Program-made: the position numbers and the translations under genes | DNA from: CAVPMN01 sp963706425 | Lineage (GTDB): Bacteria; Actinomycetota; Acidimicrobiia; Acidimicrobiales; Acidimicrobilacustridaceae | Direction: 5' to 3' | Length of the DNA stretch: 64,000 nt | Assembly (NCBI GenBank): GCA_963706425.1 | Contig: CAVPMN010000001.1 | Location: 1,127,957-1,191,956, forward strand | The notes under the pieces: model-generated | The model's input: the letters and a program-made list of their open reading frames with translations, nothing else | The model's database searches: none | What the model was told of the DNA's origin: nothing | Part shown: one piece after another, positions 17,707 to 26,592 of the stretch | How positions within the stretch are numbered: the first letter of the stretch is position 1 | How the letters are laid out: the number at the start of each line of letters is the position of its first letter

Positions 17707-18918
17707 ATGACCGACCCGCGCGTGCTGACCCTCACCAGCTACGCCGACGCTCGCGACGCCTTGCGCCGGAAGCAGTTGCGCCAAGCGCTCTACGACGACG
17801 GCGACGTCGTGATGGCCGATGTCCTCGTGAACCTGCACGCCGACGAGCATCGCTCGCGTCGACGCCTGGAGAATCGCCTGTTCCTCCGGCCCACGCATGA
17901 GCGCTACGAGCGCGAGCTCTTTCCCCCGATCGTCGCCGCCACGGTCGCGCCCTATGCCGCAGACGGTCGCGCCGAACTCGTCAGCCTCAGTCACCAGATG
18001 ATGATGAACCTCGCCGCGTTCACCGCCGGCGTCGACCGGCCCTCCGGTTCAGCAGAGGAGACCTTTCACCTCTACTCCTACCTCATGCTCTTCATCGAGG
18101 GAGCCACCCTGGCGCACTACTCCGGCGATCGCGACGCCAAGCGGGCCGAGGTGTCGGCCGCCCTCGACGACTTCGACGCCCAGTTCCTCCGACCGTCGAT
18201 CGCCCGCCGCCAGGCGGAGATCGCCCGGTTCGACGCCGGCGAGATCAGCGAGGACGCCTTGCCCCAGGACGTGCTCACCGTGCTGCTCCGCAACCAGGAC
18301 GATCTCGAGCTCAGCCACGACGTGGTCCTGCGGGAGACGTGCTTCTACCTGCTCGCCGGTGCCCACACGTCGGCGACCGCGTTCGTGCGAACCCTCCACA
18401 GCATCTTCGATATGGCGACGTCCGCTCCGGTCGACGCCGAGCGGGCCCGCCACGACCTGGCGTTCATCCAGCGCTGCGTCCACGAGACGATTCGCCTCCA
18501 GCCGTCGAGCCCGGTCGCGATGCGCTGGGCGCTCGACGAGGTCGAGCTGAAGAGCGGTCACCGGATCGCGGCCGGCGACAAGGTGGTCATCGACCTCATG
18601 GCGGCCAATCGCGACCCCGAGGTGTTCGGAGCACGGGCCGAGTGCTTCGACCCCCACCGAGAAGTACCGGACGGTGTCGCGCCATGGGGTCTCAGCTTTG
18701 GCATGGGCATGCACGCGTGCATCGGCCAAGAGTTGGCCGCCGGCACCGACACGGTCGGAGGGGCGGCCTGCGACGATCAGCTCTACGGGCTCGTCCCGGT
18801 CGCGATCCAGGCCGTGCTGGCGGCGGGCGGGTGCCGGGATCCCGAGCACCCGGCTGAGCTCGACCCGACGTCCGAGCGCGGCTACTGGCGGCGCTACCCG
18901 GTGGTGTTCCCCAACTAA
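17707..18918 (+). CDS. Cytochrome P450
   Basis: 403 residues, typical of soluble bacterial P450s. The I-helix AGAHTSAT, the K-helix ExxR in HETIRLQP and the heme-binding FGMGMHACIG with the Cys ligand are intact. Monooxygenation of an unknown substrate. The ATG at 17707 has GAAGGG upstream; a GTG at 17677 overlapping the ThuA-like stop is an alternative that adds 10 residues. No ferredoxin or reductase gene is nearby, so electrons must come from elsewhere. Its stop overlaps the next ATG (TAATG). Confidence 0.88.
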   Translation: MTDPRVLTLTSYADARDALRRKQLRQALYDDGDVVMADVLVNLHADEHRSRRRLENRLFLRPTHERYERELFPPIVAATVAPYAADGRAELVSLSHQMMMNLAAFTAGVDRPSGSAEETFHLYSYLMLFIEGATLAHYSGDRDAKRAEVSAALDDFDAQFLRPSIARRQAEIARFDAGEISEDALPQDVLTVLLRNQDDLELSHDVVLRETCFYLLAGAHTSATAFVRTLHSIFDMATSAPVDAERARHDLAFIQRCVHETIRLQPSSPVAMRWALDEVELKSGHRIAAGDKVVIDLMAANRDPEVFGARAECFDPHREVPDGVAPWGLSFGMGMHACIGQELAAGTDTVGGAACDDQLYGLVPVAIQAVLAAGGCRDPEHPAELDPTSERGYWRRYPVVFPN

Positions 18919-19988
18919 TGGGGCTCGACGGTGAGCCGACGGCAATGCGCGGACGGCCACGCGCCGCCCCGATCGGGACCGGCATGATCGACCTCCACGC
19001 CCACGTCGTGCTCGACGCCGTCATGGGTGCAGCCGGGCCGCTCGGACCCGAGATGGACGACGGCGACGAGGCCGCCGGTCGGCCACCCTGCTTCCGGGTC
19101 GGCAGCTACACGCTCGTCGGGGTGCGCTACCGCGACACCCCCTTCACCGACCTCGCGCGCCGGATCGACGCCATGAATGCCGCCGGCATCGACCTGCAGG
19201 TGCTCTCGCCGAACCCGCTGACCTACTTCTCGCACGCCGAGGCCGAGTGGGCCGACCGCTTCTGCCGACGCCACAACGACGAGCTGGCGGCGCTCGTCGC
19301 TCGTGCACCGGACCGCCTCCGTGGCTTCGCCCAGCTCCCGATGCAGGACCCTGCCCTCGCGTGTGCCGAGCTCCGACGGGCGGTGGGCGAGCTGGGCCTG
19401 CTCGCGCCCTACCTCGGCACCGACCTCGGTCGCCCACTCGACGATCCGAGCTATGACGAGGTGTGGGACACGTGCGTGGCGCTCGACGTCCCGGTGTTCC
19501 TGCACCCCGCGCCCGACGGCATCGACCGACCACGCCGCGACGACCGCCTGGCCCGCTTCGACGGTGACCTGTGGATCGGCTTCCTCTACGAGGAGACGCT
19601 GGCGGTGTCGTCGCTGGTCCTCGGGGGCGTGCTCGACCGCCATCCCGAGCTGGACGTGTGCCTCAGCCATGGGGGCGGGGCGGCCTCCTGGCTGGCCGAG
19701 CGCATGGAGCACGCCGCTCGCACTCGCCCGTGGAGCGAGCCAGCGCTCGCCGAGCCAGGGGCTGTGGCCCAGCGCCTCGGCCGACTCTGGTGGGATGCCC
19801 ATGTCGGTGGCCGGCGCGCGCTCGCTGCGCTGGTCGCTGCGTTCGGGCCCGACCGGCTGGTGGCCGGGTCCAACCTTGCCGGCTGGGACCAGTCGCTCGA
19901 CCCGAGCTGGGGAGACGCCGGCCTGGCCTCGACGATGGATGCGAATGCCCGCCGGTTGCTGCGCCTCGACGCGCCCGGTTCACCCTGA
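18918..19988 (+). CDS. Amidohydrolase-2 (ACMSD-like) family protein
   Basis: 356 residues. The N-terminal MIDLHAHV gives the HxH metal pair, VFLHPAPDG and CLSHGGGA give two more histidines, and the sequence fits decarboxylases/hydrolases of the aminocarboxymuconate semialdehyde decarboxylase family. The conserved acid of the GSD-type motif is replaced by Asn (VAGSNLAG), which may alter metal binding or activity. The start is taken at the TAATG overlap; ATGs at 18945 and 18984 also fit, the last giving the minimal fold. Last gene of the plus-strand run. Confidence 0.78.
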   Translation: MGLDGEPTAMRGRPRAAPIGTGMIDLHAHVVLDAVMGAAGPLGPEMDDGDEAAGRPPCFRVGSYTLVGVRYRDTPFTDLARRIDAMNAAGIDLQVLSPNPLTYFSHAEAEWADRFCRRHNDELAALVARAPDRLRGFAQLPMQDPALACAELRRAVGELGLLAPYLGTDLGRPLDDPSYDEVWDTCVALDVPVFLHPAPDGIDRPRRDDRLARFDGDLWIGFLYEETLAVSSLVLGGVLDRHPELDVCLSHGGGAASWLAERMEHAARTRPWSEPALAEPGAVAQRLGRLWWDAHVGGRRALAALVAAFGPDRLVAGSNLAGWDQSLDPSWGDAGLASTMDANARRLLRLDAPGSP

Positions 19989-20004
19989 GCGCCCGGTTCA
20001 CCCT
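19971..20004. repeat. 16-bp direct repeat at operon end
   Basis: GCGCCCGGTTCACCCT occurs twice with a 2-base gap, spanning the stop codon of the amidohydrolase and the end of the convergent Dabb gene. It seems to be a small tandem duplication. Confidence 0.8.
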
Positions 20005-20297
20005 TCGCAGGAGAACTGCACGCCGACCCGCTCGGCCACGATCGGGGCGATGCGTTCGGCGATGACCGCTCGATGCTGCGGATGATCCCGATAGGCGAGA
20101 TACCCCTCGACATCGTCGAAGTCCGCCACCACCGCGAAGTCGAAGTTGCCGTCGTTCACTCCTGCGTCGGTACCGAAGCGGTAGGCGCGGATGGTGGGGA
20201 TCACCGAGGGCAGCTCACCGATGGCCGCGGCCACCGTCTCCTGGTCAGCGATCGACGCGTCGGGGCGCCAGCGGAACAGGACGACGTGGCGGATCAC
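19998..20297 (-). CDS. Dabb (stress-responsive alpha/beta barrel) domain protein
   Basis: 99 residues, a ferredoxin-like dimeric barrel: starts MIRHVVLFRWRPDAS, central VNDGNFDFAVVADFDD and YRDHPQHRAV, as in small Dabb/EthD-type proteins. Such proteins bind or rearrange small aromatic or polyketide-like compounds in several pathways (known), the role here is open. It is divergent from an SDR gene with a TetR-type operator between them, which ties it to the catabolic regulon. Confidence 0.82.
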   Translation of the reverse strand: MIRHVVLFRWRPDASIADQETVAAAIGELPSVIPTIRAYRFGTDAGVNDGNFDFAVVADFDDVEGYLAYRDHPQHRAVIAERIAPIVAERVGVQFSCEG

Positions 20298-20326
20298 GGC
20301 GGCAGGCTACCGCCAGCCCGGTCGGG

Positions 20327-20341
20327 GTGAACAGCGTTCAG
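20327..20341. promoter_or_regulatory. TetR-type operator 2 (between Dabb gene and SDR)
   Basis: GTGAACA-G-CGTTCAG, same 7-1-7 palindrome. It lies 14 bases before the SDR ATG and 30 bases before the divergent Dabb start, so it may repress both. Confidence 0.6.
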
Positions 20342-20354
20342 CTACGGTTGCCCC

Positions 20355-21111
20355 ATGGATCTCGGGATACACGGGCGCCGAGCGGCGGTCGCAGGATCGT
20401 CGGCCGGCCTCGGCTTCGAGGCGGCGCGGGCCCTGGCCCGCGAGGGGGTTCGAGTCGCCATCACCGGACGCGACCCAGACCGCCTCGACACGGCGACCGA
20501 GCGCCTGCAGGGCGGAGGGCGCCGACGTGGTCGCCGTCCGCAGCGACCTCTCGACCCCCGCGGGGTCCGAGGCCTTCGTCGAGGCCGCGTCCGACGAGCT
20601 GGGCGGCATCGACATCCTGGTGCCCAACGCGGGCGGTCCGCCGCCGGGCACGTTCGCCAGCACCAGCCTCGCGGACTACGAGGCAGCGCTGAACCTCAAC
20701 CTCCTCTCGACCGTCGCCATGTGCCGGGCAACCGTGCCCGCCATGCAGCGGGAGGGATGGGGCCGAGTCGTGGCCATCACCTCGATCGGCGCGCGCCAAC
20801 CGATCGGCTCGCTCATGGCGTCCAGCACGGCCCGGGCGGGGGTCACCGGGTTCCTGAAGGTGCTGGCCACCGAGGTCGCGCCCGACGGGGTGACCGTCAA
20901 CTCCGTGCAGCCCGGAGTGCACGCCACCGATCGACTCCGGTCGCTCCACGGCTCTGATCTCGACGCCCTCCTCGCTGACGTCCCGATGGGGACGCTGGGG
21001 GACCCCGCCGATTTCGGCGCGGTGGTGGCGTTCCTGTGCAGCCGCCACGCGCGCTTCGTCACGGGAGCCAGCATCCCCGTCGACGGCGGCGCGTCGCGCG
21101 CGCTGCTCTGA
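20355..21111 (+). CDS. Atypical SDR-family oxidoreductase (one frameshift)
   Basis: About 251 residues once joined. The start (GSSAGLGFEAARALAREG, NADP-binding loop) is in one frame and AEGADVVAVRSDLS onward in the next; one extra G near 20508 explains it. NAGG and the active Ser (ITSIGARQP) are present, but the usual Tyr-x3-Lys is replaced by a SSTARAG segment, as in a divergent SDR subgroup with Ser/Arg there. Activity as a standard dehydrogenase is therefore uncertain. It carries operator 2 immediately upstream. Confidence 0.75.
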
Positions 21112-21162
21112 TTGCTGCGCCTAGGGCTCCGAACGCTCGCCGCCTGGCCGTGGGCTAGGGTG

Positions 21163-21177
21163 GTGAACACTGTTAAC
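21163..21177. promoter_or_regulatory. TetR-type operator 3 (upstream of carotenoid oxygenase)
   Basis: GTGAACA-C-TGTTAAC, one mismatch between arms, 37 bases before the start codon of the carotenoid oxygenase gene. Confidence 0.65.
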
Positions 21178-21214
21178 CACCGGCTCGATCCGAGCCGTGA
21201 CGAAGGAGCACCGG

Positions 21215-22945
21215 TTGACGCCGCACAGTCTGACCACCGCCGCGCACGCCGATTTCGAGCTCGAGGTCGTCGAGGGCAGCTGGCCCGACGACATCAGCGG
21301 CGACATGGTGTTCTCGAGCCCGCAGCACTGCACCCCCATGGAGTACGCGATCTTCGACTGGGGCGCGATCTGTCGCCTGGCGCTCGAACCGGGCGTGCGG
21401 GGCGCGGCCCCCGGGCGCTTCGCCTGGCAGTCCCGATCGATCCAATCGCCCGGAAAGCGCCTGTGGGACCGCCATCCGGAGCAGTTCGCCACCAGTGCCA
21501 CCGGGTACCAATCGGCGTTCGGCGCCGCGAACGCGTCGAACACGGCCCCCCTCCCGTGGGGCGGCAGGCTGTTCACCACCTGGGACGCCGGACGACCCGT
21601 CGAGCTCCATCCAGGGACGCTCGAGTTCGTGGCTGAGGTCGGTCACCGCGACAGCTGGGGCGGCAACTCACTCGACATGCCCGGGGTCCTGCCGTTCCTG
21701 CTGTCGTCGGCGCATCCGGTCGTCGATCCCGATCGCGACTGCCTATGGAGCGCCAAGCTCGACTTCGTGATGGAGCCGAGCTTCGGCATGCGGCCCGCAG
21801 TCGTGCGCTACGACCGCTCGGACGGAACGCAGGTGCGGTACTGGCCCCTCGATGGCGTCGTGTTCGGCGGATCGACCCACACCGTGAGCCAGACCCGCGA
21901 CTGGGTGATCCTGGCCGACTCCGGCAACTTCAAGCCCGACCCCGCAGAGATGCTCACCGGCGAACGCGAGCTCACCATCGACGACGAGGTGCCGGTGTGG
22001 CTGATCCGCAAGGACCAGCTCGAGGGCCTTCCCACCGGCACGCCCGTCACGCCGATCGCGCTCACGATGACGCCGCCGACCGGGCACTTCTATGCCCGAT
22101 GGGACGACACCGACGGCATCTCGGTCGTGTGGGAGGGCATGGACCTGATGGACCTCGCGCTCTACCTCAAGCCCGACGATCTCGACGTGAACGGCAACCC
22201 CGTCGACCCTGCGGCGGTCGGTCTCTACAACATGGCCATGGCCCCCGAGACCATCGTCGAAGTGCTGTTCGACCCTGAGTCGGGCAAGGTCATCGAGCGC
22301 GGCCTCTATCGCGACGACTGGACGTTCAACCTGCAGCTGTCGGCCATGGACTGGTCGGTCGAGGGCATGAGCACCCCCACGTTGCACCACGTGACCTATC
22401 AGGGGTGTCGCCCGGGCAACATCTCCCAGCGGGCGGCACGGCTCTACGCCGACCGCATCGACCTCGACCAGCTCCGCGAGCCCACACCTGGTGCGCTGGC
22501 CACGTTCGAGCGCGGCTCGATGGAGCTGAAGGCGAAGTGGGACTACCCCGACCTGGGCGACCACATCACCTCGCCCACCTTCGCGCCACGGTCGGCCGGC
22601 ACCGACGCCACGCAGAGCGCATACGCGGGTGGCGAACCAGGCGGCCACGATGGCTACGTCATCCAGCCCGTGCTCTCCGACGACGGGTTCCGCGTCGAGC
22701 TCTTCGACGCGGCCGCCGTCGGCAACGGCCCGATCGCGGTCCTGAAAGGTACGAACCGAGAGTGCGTTCCGATGGTGTTGCACTCGGCGTGGATGCCCGC
22801 ATACGACGACCTGGTCGACGCGGAGCGCCTCCGGTTCTCCGACGAGTTGAACGACGAGCTCATGGCGTCGGTCCCTGCGGAGCTGCACGGCGCTATCCAT
22901 GCCGTAGCCGAAGAGTGCGACACGCTCGTCAGTCCGGGGCAATGA
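21215..22945 (+). CDS. Carotenoid oxygenase (RPE65/lignostilbene dioxygenase) family, divergent
   Basis: 576 residues. Family members cleave a C=C bond in carotenoids, apocarotenoids or stilbenes using Fe(II) held by four His. Candidate ligands are His in GGSTHTVS, HHVTYQGC and the C-terminal VLHSAWMP; the first His is less clear, and the protein is longer than usual with a divergent N-terminus. The start is a TTG at 21215 with AAGGAG 6 bases upstream, a better choice than the GTG at 21197. Its stop overlaps the acyl-CoA synthetase ATG, so the cleavage product may be activated by that enzyme (inference). Confidence 0.75.
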   Translation: MTPHSLTTAAHADFELEVVEGSWPDDISGDMVFSSPQHCTPMEYAIFDWGAICRLALEPGVRGAAPGRFAWQSRSIQSPGKRLWDRHPEQFATSATGYQSAFGAANASNTAPLPWGGRLFTTWDAGRPVELHPGTLEFVAEVGHRDSWGGNSLDMPGVLPFLLSSAHPVVDPDRDCLWSAKLDFVMEPSFGMRPAVVRYDRSDGTQVRYWPLDGVVFGGSTHTVSQTRDWVILADSGNFKPDPAEMLTGERELTIDDEVPVWLIRKDQLEGLPTGTPVTPIALTMTPPTGHFYARWDDTDGISVVWEGMDLMDLALYLKPDDLDVNGNPVDPAAVGLYNMAMAPETIVEVLFDPESGKVIERGLYRDDWTFNLQLSAMDWSVEGMSTPTLHHVTYQGCRPGNISQRAARLYADRIDLDQLREPTPGALATFERGSMELKAKWDYPDLGDHITSPTFAPRSAGTDATQSAYAGGEPGGHDGYVIQPVLSDDGFRVELFDAAAVGNGPIAVLKGTNRECVPMVLHSAWMPAYDDLVDAERLRFSDELNDELMASVPAELHGAIHAVAEECDTLVSPGQ

Positions 22946-24531
22946 CCCAGCTCCTCGGTCGTATCGCCGAGCGCAAGGGCGACGAACCGGCGCTGATCGA
23001 CGAGCGTGGCACGACGAGCTGGGCCGAGTTCGACGAACGGGTCAACCGCCTCATCCACGCCCTGCGCGCACGCGGCCTCGGATCCGGCTCGACCGTCGCG
23101 CTGATGAGTGGCAACCGGCGCGAGGCCTTCGAGGTGACGGCGGCCGCAGCCCACGCAGCTTGGATCCTCGTGCCGGTCAACTGGCACTGGGTCGATGACG
23201 AACTCGTCTATGTCATCGAGGACGCGGGCGCCGACGCGCTCGTCATCGACGACCGGTTCATCGACGTCGGCCGGGCCGCCGCCAGCCGGCTCGGCGATGC
23301 CTGTCCTGTGCGCGTCGTCATCGGTGAGCTCGACGGGCGCAGCGACGGGCCACCGATCGCGGGCACTGACTTCGAGACGTACGAGCTGGTGCTGGCATCG
23401 GGATCGACGACCGAGCCATCGGACCAAGCCATGGGCGGGCCCATGTTCTACACGTCGGGCACCACCGGCTTCCCCAAAGGCGTGCGATCAGCGCTCACCG
23501 CCGTGGGCGCCGACGTGGCGATGCTCGAGTTGATCGCTTCTGGGTTCTCCGACGTGCTCGGTCTCCCGGAAGACGGGGTGACCCTGCTCGCAGGACCCAT
23601 GTATCACTCGGCCCAGTGGGTGTTCGCCATGTTCCCGCTGCTCGGCCGCCGATCGACGGTGGTGATGCGCCACCAGTTCGACGCGGCCGAGACCCTCGAG
23701 CTCATCGATCGCTACTCGGTCACCAACGTGCACCTCGTCCCGACCCAGTTCCTCCGCATGTTGAAGCTCCCCGAGTCTGACCGCGTGGCCTTCGACGGCT
23801 CATCGCTCGTCGTCGCCTACCACGGGGGCGCACCCTGCCCACCAGCGGTGAAACAGTCGATGCTCGGCTGGTGGGGTGCGAAGGTCGCCGAGTACTACGG
23901 CGGCACCGAGGGTGGGTTCCTCACCCAGATCTCCGGCCACGAGTGGCTCGATCGCCCCGGTTCGATCGGCAGGCCGCTCAGCACCGTCGACCTGCGAATC
24001 GTGGACGACGACGGACGTCCGTGTCCCCCGAACACGTCAGGCCAGATCTACTTCAAAAGCCTGATGGGCAATGACTTCGAGTACCACAACGCGCCCGACA
24101 AGACCGCCGCAGCCCACTCGAGCGACGGCTACGGCACGCTCGGAGACATCGGCTACATGGACGACGACGGCTTCGTCTTCCTGTCCGATCGCAAGATCGA
24201 CATGATCATCAGCGGCGGTGTCAACATCTACCCCGCAGAGATCGAGGGCGTGCTCCTCACGCACCCGGCCGTGGCCGACGCCGCCGTTTTCGGAGTGCCC
24301 GATGACGAGTTCGGCGAGCAGGTCAAAGCCGCCGTCGAACTGGCGCCGGGCACCGAACCCGGCGACGACCTCGAGCGCGAGCTCATCGACCATGTCCGCC
24401 AACACCTCGCCGGGTACAAAGCCCCGCGGACCGTCGAGTTCAGCGCTCGGCTACCCCGCACACCCACCGGCAAGCTGCTCAAACGGGAGCTCCGCGATCC
24501 TTACTGGGAAGGTGCCGGGCGCACGATCTGA
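22942..24531 (+). CDS. AMP-forming acyl-CoA synthetase
   Basis: 529 residues, ANL superfamily. Phosphate-binding loop YTSGTTGFPKG, the YYGGTEGG adenine motif, GDIGYMDDDGFVFLSDR hinge region and the C-terminal catalytic Lys in PTGKLLKREL are intact. It activates a carboxylic acid as its CoA thioester through an acyl-AMP. Substrate unknown; the neighbouring oxygenases suggest a terpenoid, phenylpropanoid or apocarotenoid acid. ATGA overlap with the carotenoid oxygenase gene. Faces the second carotenoid oxygenase convergently. Confidence 0.88.
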   Translation: MTQLLGRIAERKGDEPALIDERGTTSWAEFDERVNRLIHALRARGLGSGSTVALMSGNRREAFEVTAAAAHAAWILVPVNWHWVDDELVYVIEDAGADALVIDDRFIDVGRAAASRLGDACPVRVVIGELDGRSDGPPIAGTDFETYELVLASGSTTEPSDQAMGGPMFYTSGTTGFPKGVRSALTAVGADVAMLELIASGFSDVLGLPEDGVTLLAGPMYHSAQWVFAMFPLLGRRSTVVMRHQFDAAETLELIDRYSVTNVHLVPTQFLRMLKLPESDRVAFDGSSLVVAYHGGAPCPPAVKQSMLGWWGAKVAEYYGGTEGGFLTQISGHEWLDRPGSIGRPLSTVDLRIVDDDGRPCPPNTSGQIYFKSLMGNDFEYHNAPDKTAAAHSSDGYGTLGDIGYMDDDGFVFLSDRKIDMIISGGVNIYPAEIEGVLLTHPAVADAAVFGVPDDEFGEQVKAAVELAPGTEPGDDLERELIDHVRQHLAGYKAPRTVEFSARLPRTPTGKLLKRELRDPYWEGAGRTI

Positions 24532-24546
24532 GCGCGCGCCGGAGGT

Positions 24547-25980
24547 TCAGTCGGCCGCGAACCAGTTGGCGTGGAACCCGAACGGGATGCGCCGGGTCAG
24601 GTGCACCCTGGCGATCGGACCGGCGGCCACGTCTCGGGCATCGAGCACACAGAGATCGGTGCGGTCGCTCGCCGCGTCGTAGACGGCGTTGAGCAGCCAA
24701 CCGTCGTCCTCGGCCCGTCCCGCCGGATCGGGGGCGAAGACGCTCTCACCGACGTGGGCGGTCGGTCCCGCGTCCCACACCTGACGAGCGCCCGTCGCAT
24801 CGTCGTATCGCACGATGGCGTCGAAGTCTCCCAGCCGTCGCTCGGTGGCCAGCACCGCAGACATGTAGTGGAACCGCGAACGGACGCCGTTGAAGTCGTC
24901 GTTGAACCGAGCGAAGTCACCACCGAGGTCGTCGGTCTGCTCCCAGCCGGCCCGATCGGTGGCCAGGTCGACCCAGAACCGCGCCGGGTAGGGCGGTGTG
25001 TTGTCCGCGGTCGACTCGTCCAGCGCAGCCGATGCGTCGATCCCGAAGTCGGGGTGGTCGAAGCGGGTCCCGGAGAACTCGATGCGGTCGCCGTCGGCCC
25101 AGCCGTTCCAGAAGTGCTGCACATGACCGGGATCGATCTCGAACCAGCGCACCTCATCCGCGCCGCCGCGGCGAGGGAGGACACCGATGCGGGTGCCGTT
25201 CTCGGGTCGCCACTGCGCCATCGGGCCCACGCCCATGTTGGCGACATCGAGCACGATCGGCGAGTCGAGGAACACCGCGTGATGTTCGGTGATGACGAAG
25301 TCGTGCATCATCACGGGCGCCGGTAGGTCGAGCGTGGCGCGGTGCACGATCGCTCCGGTCGCGTCGACCACGTAGTAGCGGATGAGCGGCTCGAACACCG
25401 AGTAACCGAAGAAGAACATCTCGCCGGTTCGAGGGTCGAGTCGGGGGTGGGCGGTCATCGCTCCCCGCAGGGTCCCGCCGAAGTCGTACTCACCTACGGT
25501 GTCGAGCGACGCCGTGACCTCCGTGGGCAACCCGCCCTCCCAGAGGGCCAGGTACCTACCGGCGTGGCGGATGATGTGGGTGTTGGCCGGGTTCTTCACA
25601 GGCCCGGCGTCGCCGACCAGCGCAGGGTCGGGGAACGCCATCACGTCGCTCAACCCCGGGTAGAGCGCGCGCCCCCGGTCGATCTCCGCAGACAGCCCTC
25701 GCGTCCGGATCCACCGATTGCGGTAGGAGGCCTCGCCCCCGCCGATCGTGATGCCGTGCAGCATGCCGTCGCCGTCGAACATGTGGTAGCGGCCGAGCGG
25801 CTCGAAGAGCGGGTTCGGGCCGTTGCGGACGAAGGTGCCATGCAGCCCGTCAGGGAGCTCGCCGAGGATCTCCAAGGCCGTGATGTCCACCTCGTCGCCG
25901 ACGGGGAACAGGTTGCCCTCGAGGTCTGGCTGGTGCTCTTCGTTGGTGACCTGGCCGGTCAACCCGACTGTTGCACTCAT
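24547..25980 (-). CDS. Carotenoid oxygenase / lignostilbene dioxygenase
   Basis: 477 residues, canonical length. The N-terminal GTFVRNGPNP and the four Fe(II) histidines are clear: MTAHPRLD, MMHDFVITEHH, HVQHFWNGW and FGFHANWF. Closer to standard lignostilbene/apocarotenoid cleaving enzymes than the 576-residue relative on the other strand. It lies 12 bases after the TetR gene and ends the minus-strand run Rieske-lipoprotein-TetR-oxygenase, so it should be under the same promoter with operators 4 and 5. Confidence 0.88.
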   Translation of the reverse strand: MSATVGLTGQVTNEEHQPDLEGNLFPVGDEVDITALEILGELPDGLHGTFVRNGPNPLFEPLGRYHMFDGDGMLHGITIGGGEASYRNRWIRTRGLSAEIDRGRALYPGLSDVMAFPDPALVGDAGPVKNPANTHIIRHAGRYLALWEGGLPTEVTASLDTVGEYDFGGTLRGAMTAHPRLDPRTGEMFFFGYSVFEPLIRYYVVDATGAIVHRATLDLPAPVMMHDFVITEHHAVFLDSPIVLDVANMGVGPMAQWRPENGTRIGVLPRRGGADEVRWFEIDPGHVQHFWNGWADGDRIEFSGTRFDHPDFGIDASAALDESTADNTPPYPARFWVDLATDRAGWEQTDDLGGDFARFNDDFNGVRSRFHYMSAVLATERRLGDFDAIVRYDDATGARQVWDAGPTAHVGESVFAPDPAGRAEDDGWLLNAVYDAASDRTDLCVLDARDVAAGPIARVHLTRRIPFGFHANWFAAD

Positions 25981-25992
25981 GGGTTCCCCCTG

Positions 25993-26592
25993 TCAGCGCC
26001 GGTACCCGGCGAGGATGCGATCGGTGATCTCGCTGATCATGGCGTCTTCCAGCTCGGTGGGTAGATCGAATCCGAGCTGCAGCACTGTGGCCACCCCGTG
26101 GGCGCCGCCCCACAGCGTCAGTGCGACCAGGAGCGGGTCATCCGCCTCGATGGCGCGAGAGGCAATGGCCTCGTCGACCGCAGCGGTGGCGATGCCGAAC
26201 GCCCTGGTCGCCGCGGGAAGCTGCACGCTCCCGGGAGGCCCGGCCGGTGGGACGAGCAGCATCACCCGGAACAGCTCGGGATTGTCTCGTGCGTATTCGA
26301 CGTAGGCCCGGCCGTGGGCGCGGATCCGCTCGATCGGGTCGGCATCGGCGACCGTCTCGAAGCGGTCGGCGAGCCGGTCGAGCTCGACGTCGACGACAGC
26401 GCGAAGAATGTCGTCCTTGTCGCGAACATGGGCGTAGAGCGCAGGTGCAGTCACGCCGACCGACTGAGCAAGCGCCCGAAGGGTCAAGGCCTCGACGCCG
26501 CGATCGACGATCAGGTCGCGCGCTGCGTCGATGATTGCGTCGCGCCGCAGCAACACCCGGTCCGGGGGCGAGACCCTGGGACCTGCCGTCAC
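25993..26592 (-). CDS. TetR-family transcriptional regulator
   Basis: 199 residues. The N-terminal three-helix DNA-binding domain is typical (RRDAIIDAARDLIVDRGVEA, LTLRALAQSVGVTAPALYAH); the C-terminal ligand domain fits the WHG-type TetR group. The GTG at 26592 overlaps the stop of the lipoprotein gene (GTGA). It is cotranscribed with the Rieske oxygenase whose promoter has two copies of the 15-bp palindrome, and is the only regulator inside the locus, so it is the best candidate for binding all five sites (inference). Confidence 0.88.
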   Translation of the reverse strand: MTAGPRVSPPDRVLLRRDAIIDAARDLIVDRGVEALTLRALAQSVGVTAPALYAHVRDKDDILRAVVDVELDRLADRFETVADADPIERIRAHGRAYVEYARDNPELFRVMLLVPPAGPPGSVQLPAATRAFGIATAAVDEAIASRAIEADDPLLVALTLWGGAHGVATVLQLGFDLPTELEDAMISEITDRILAGYRR

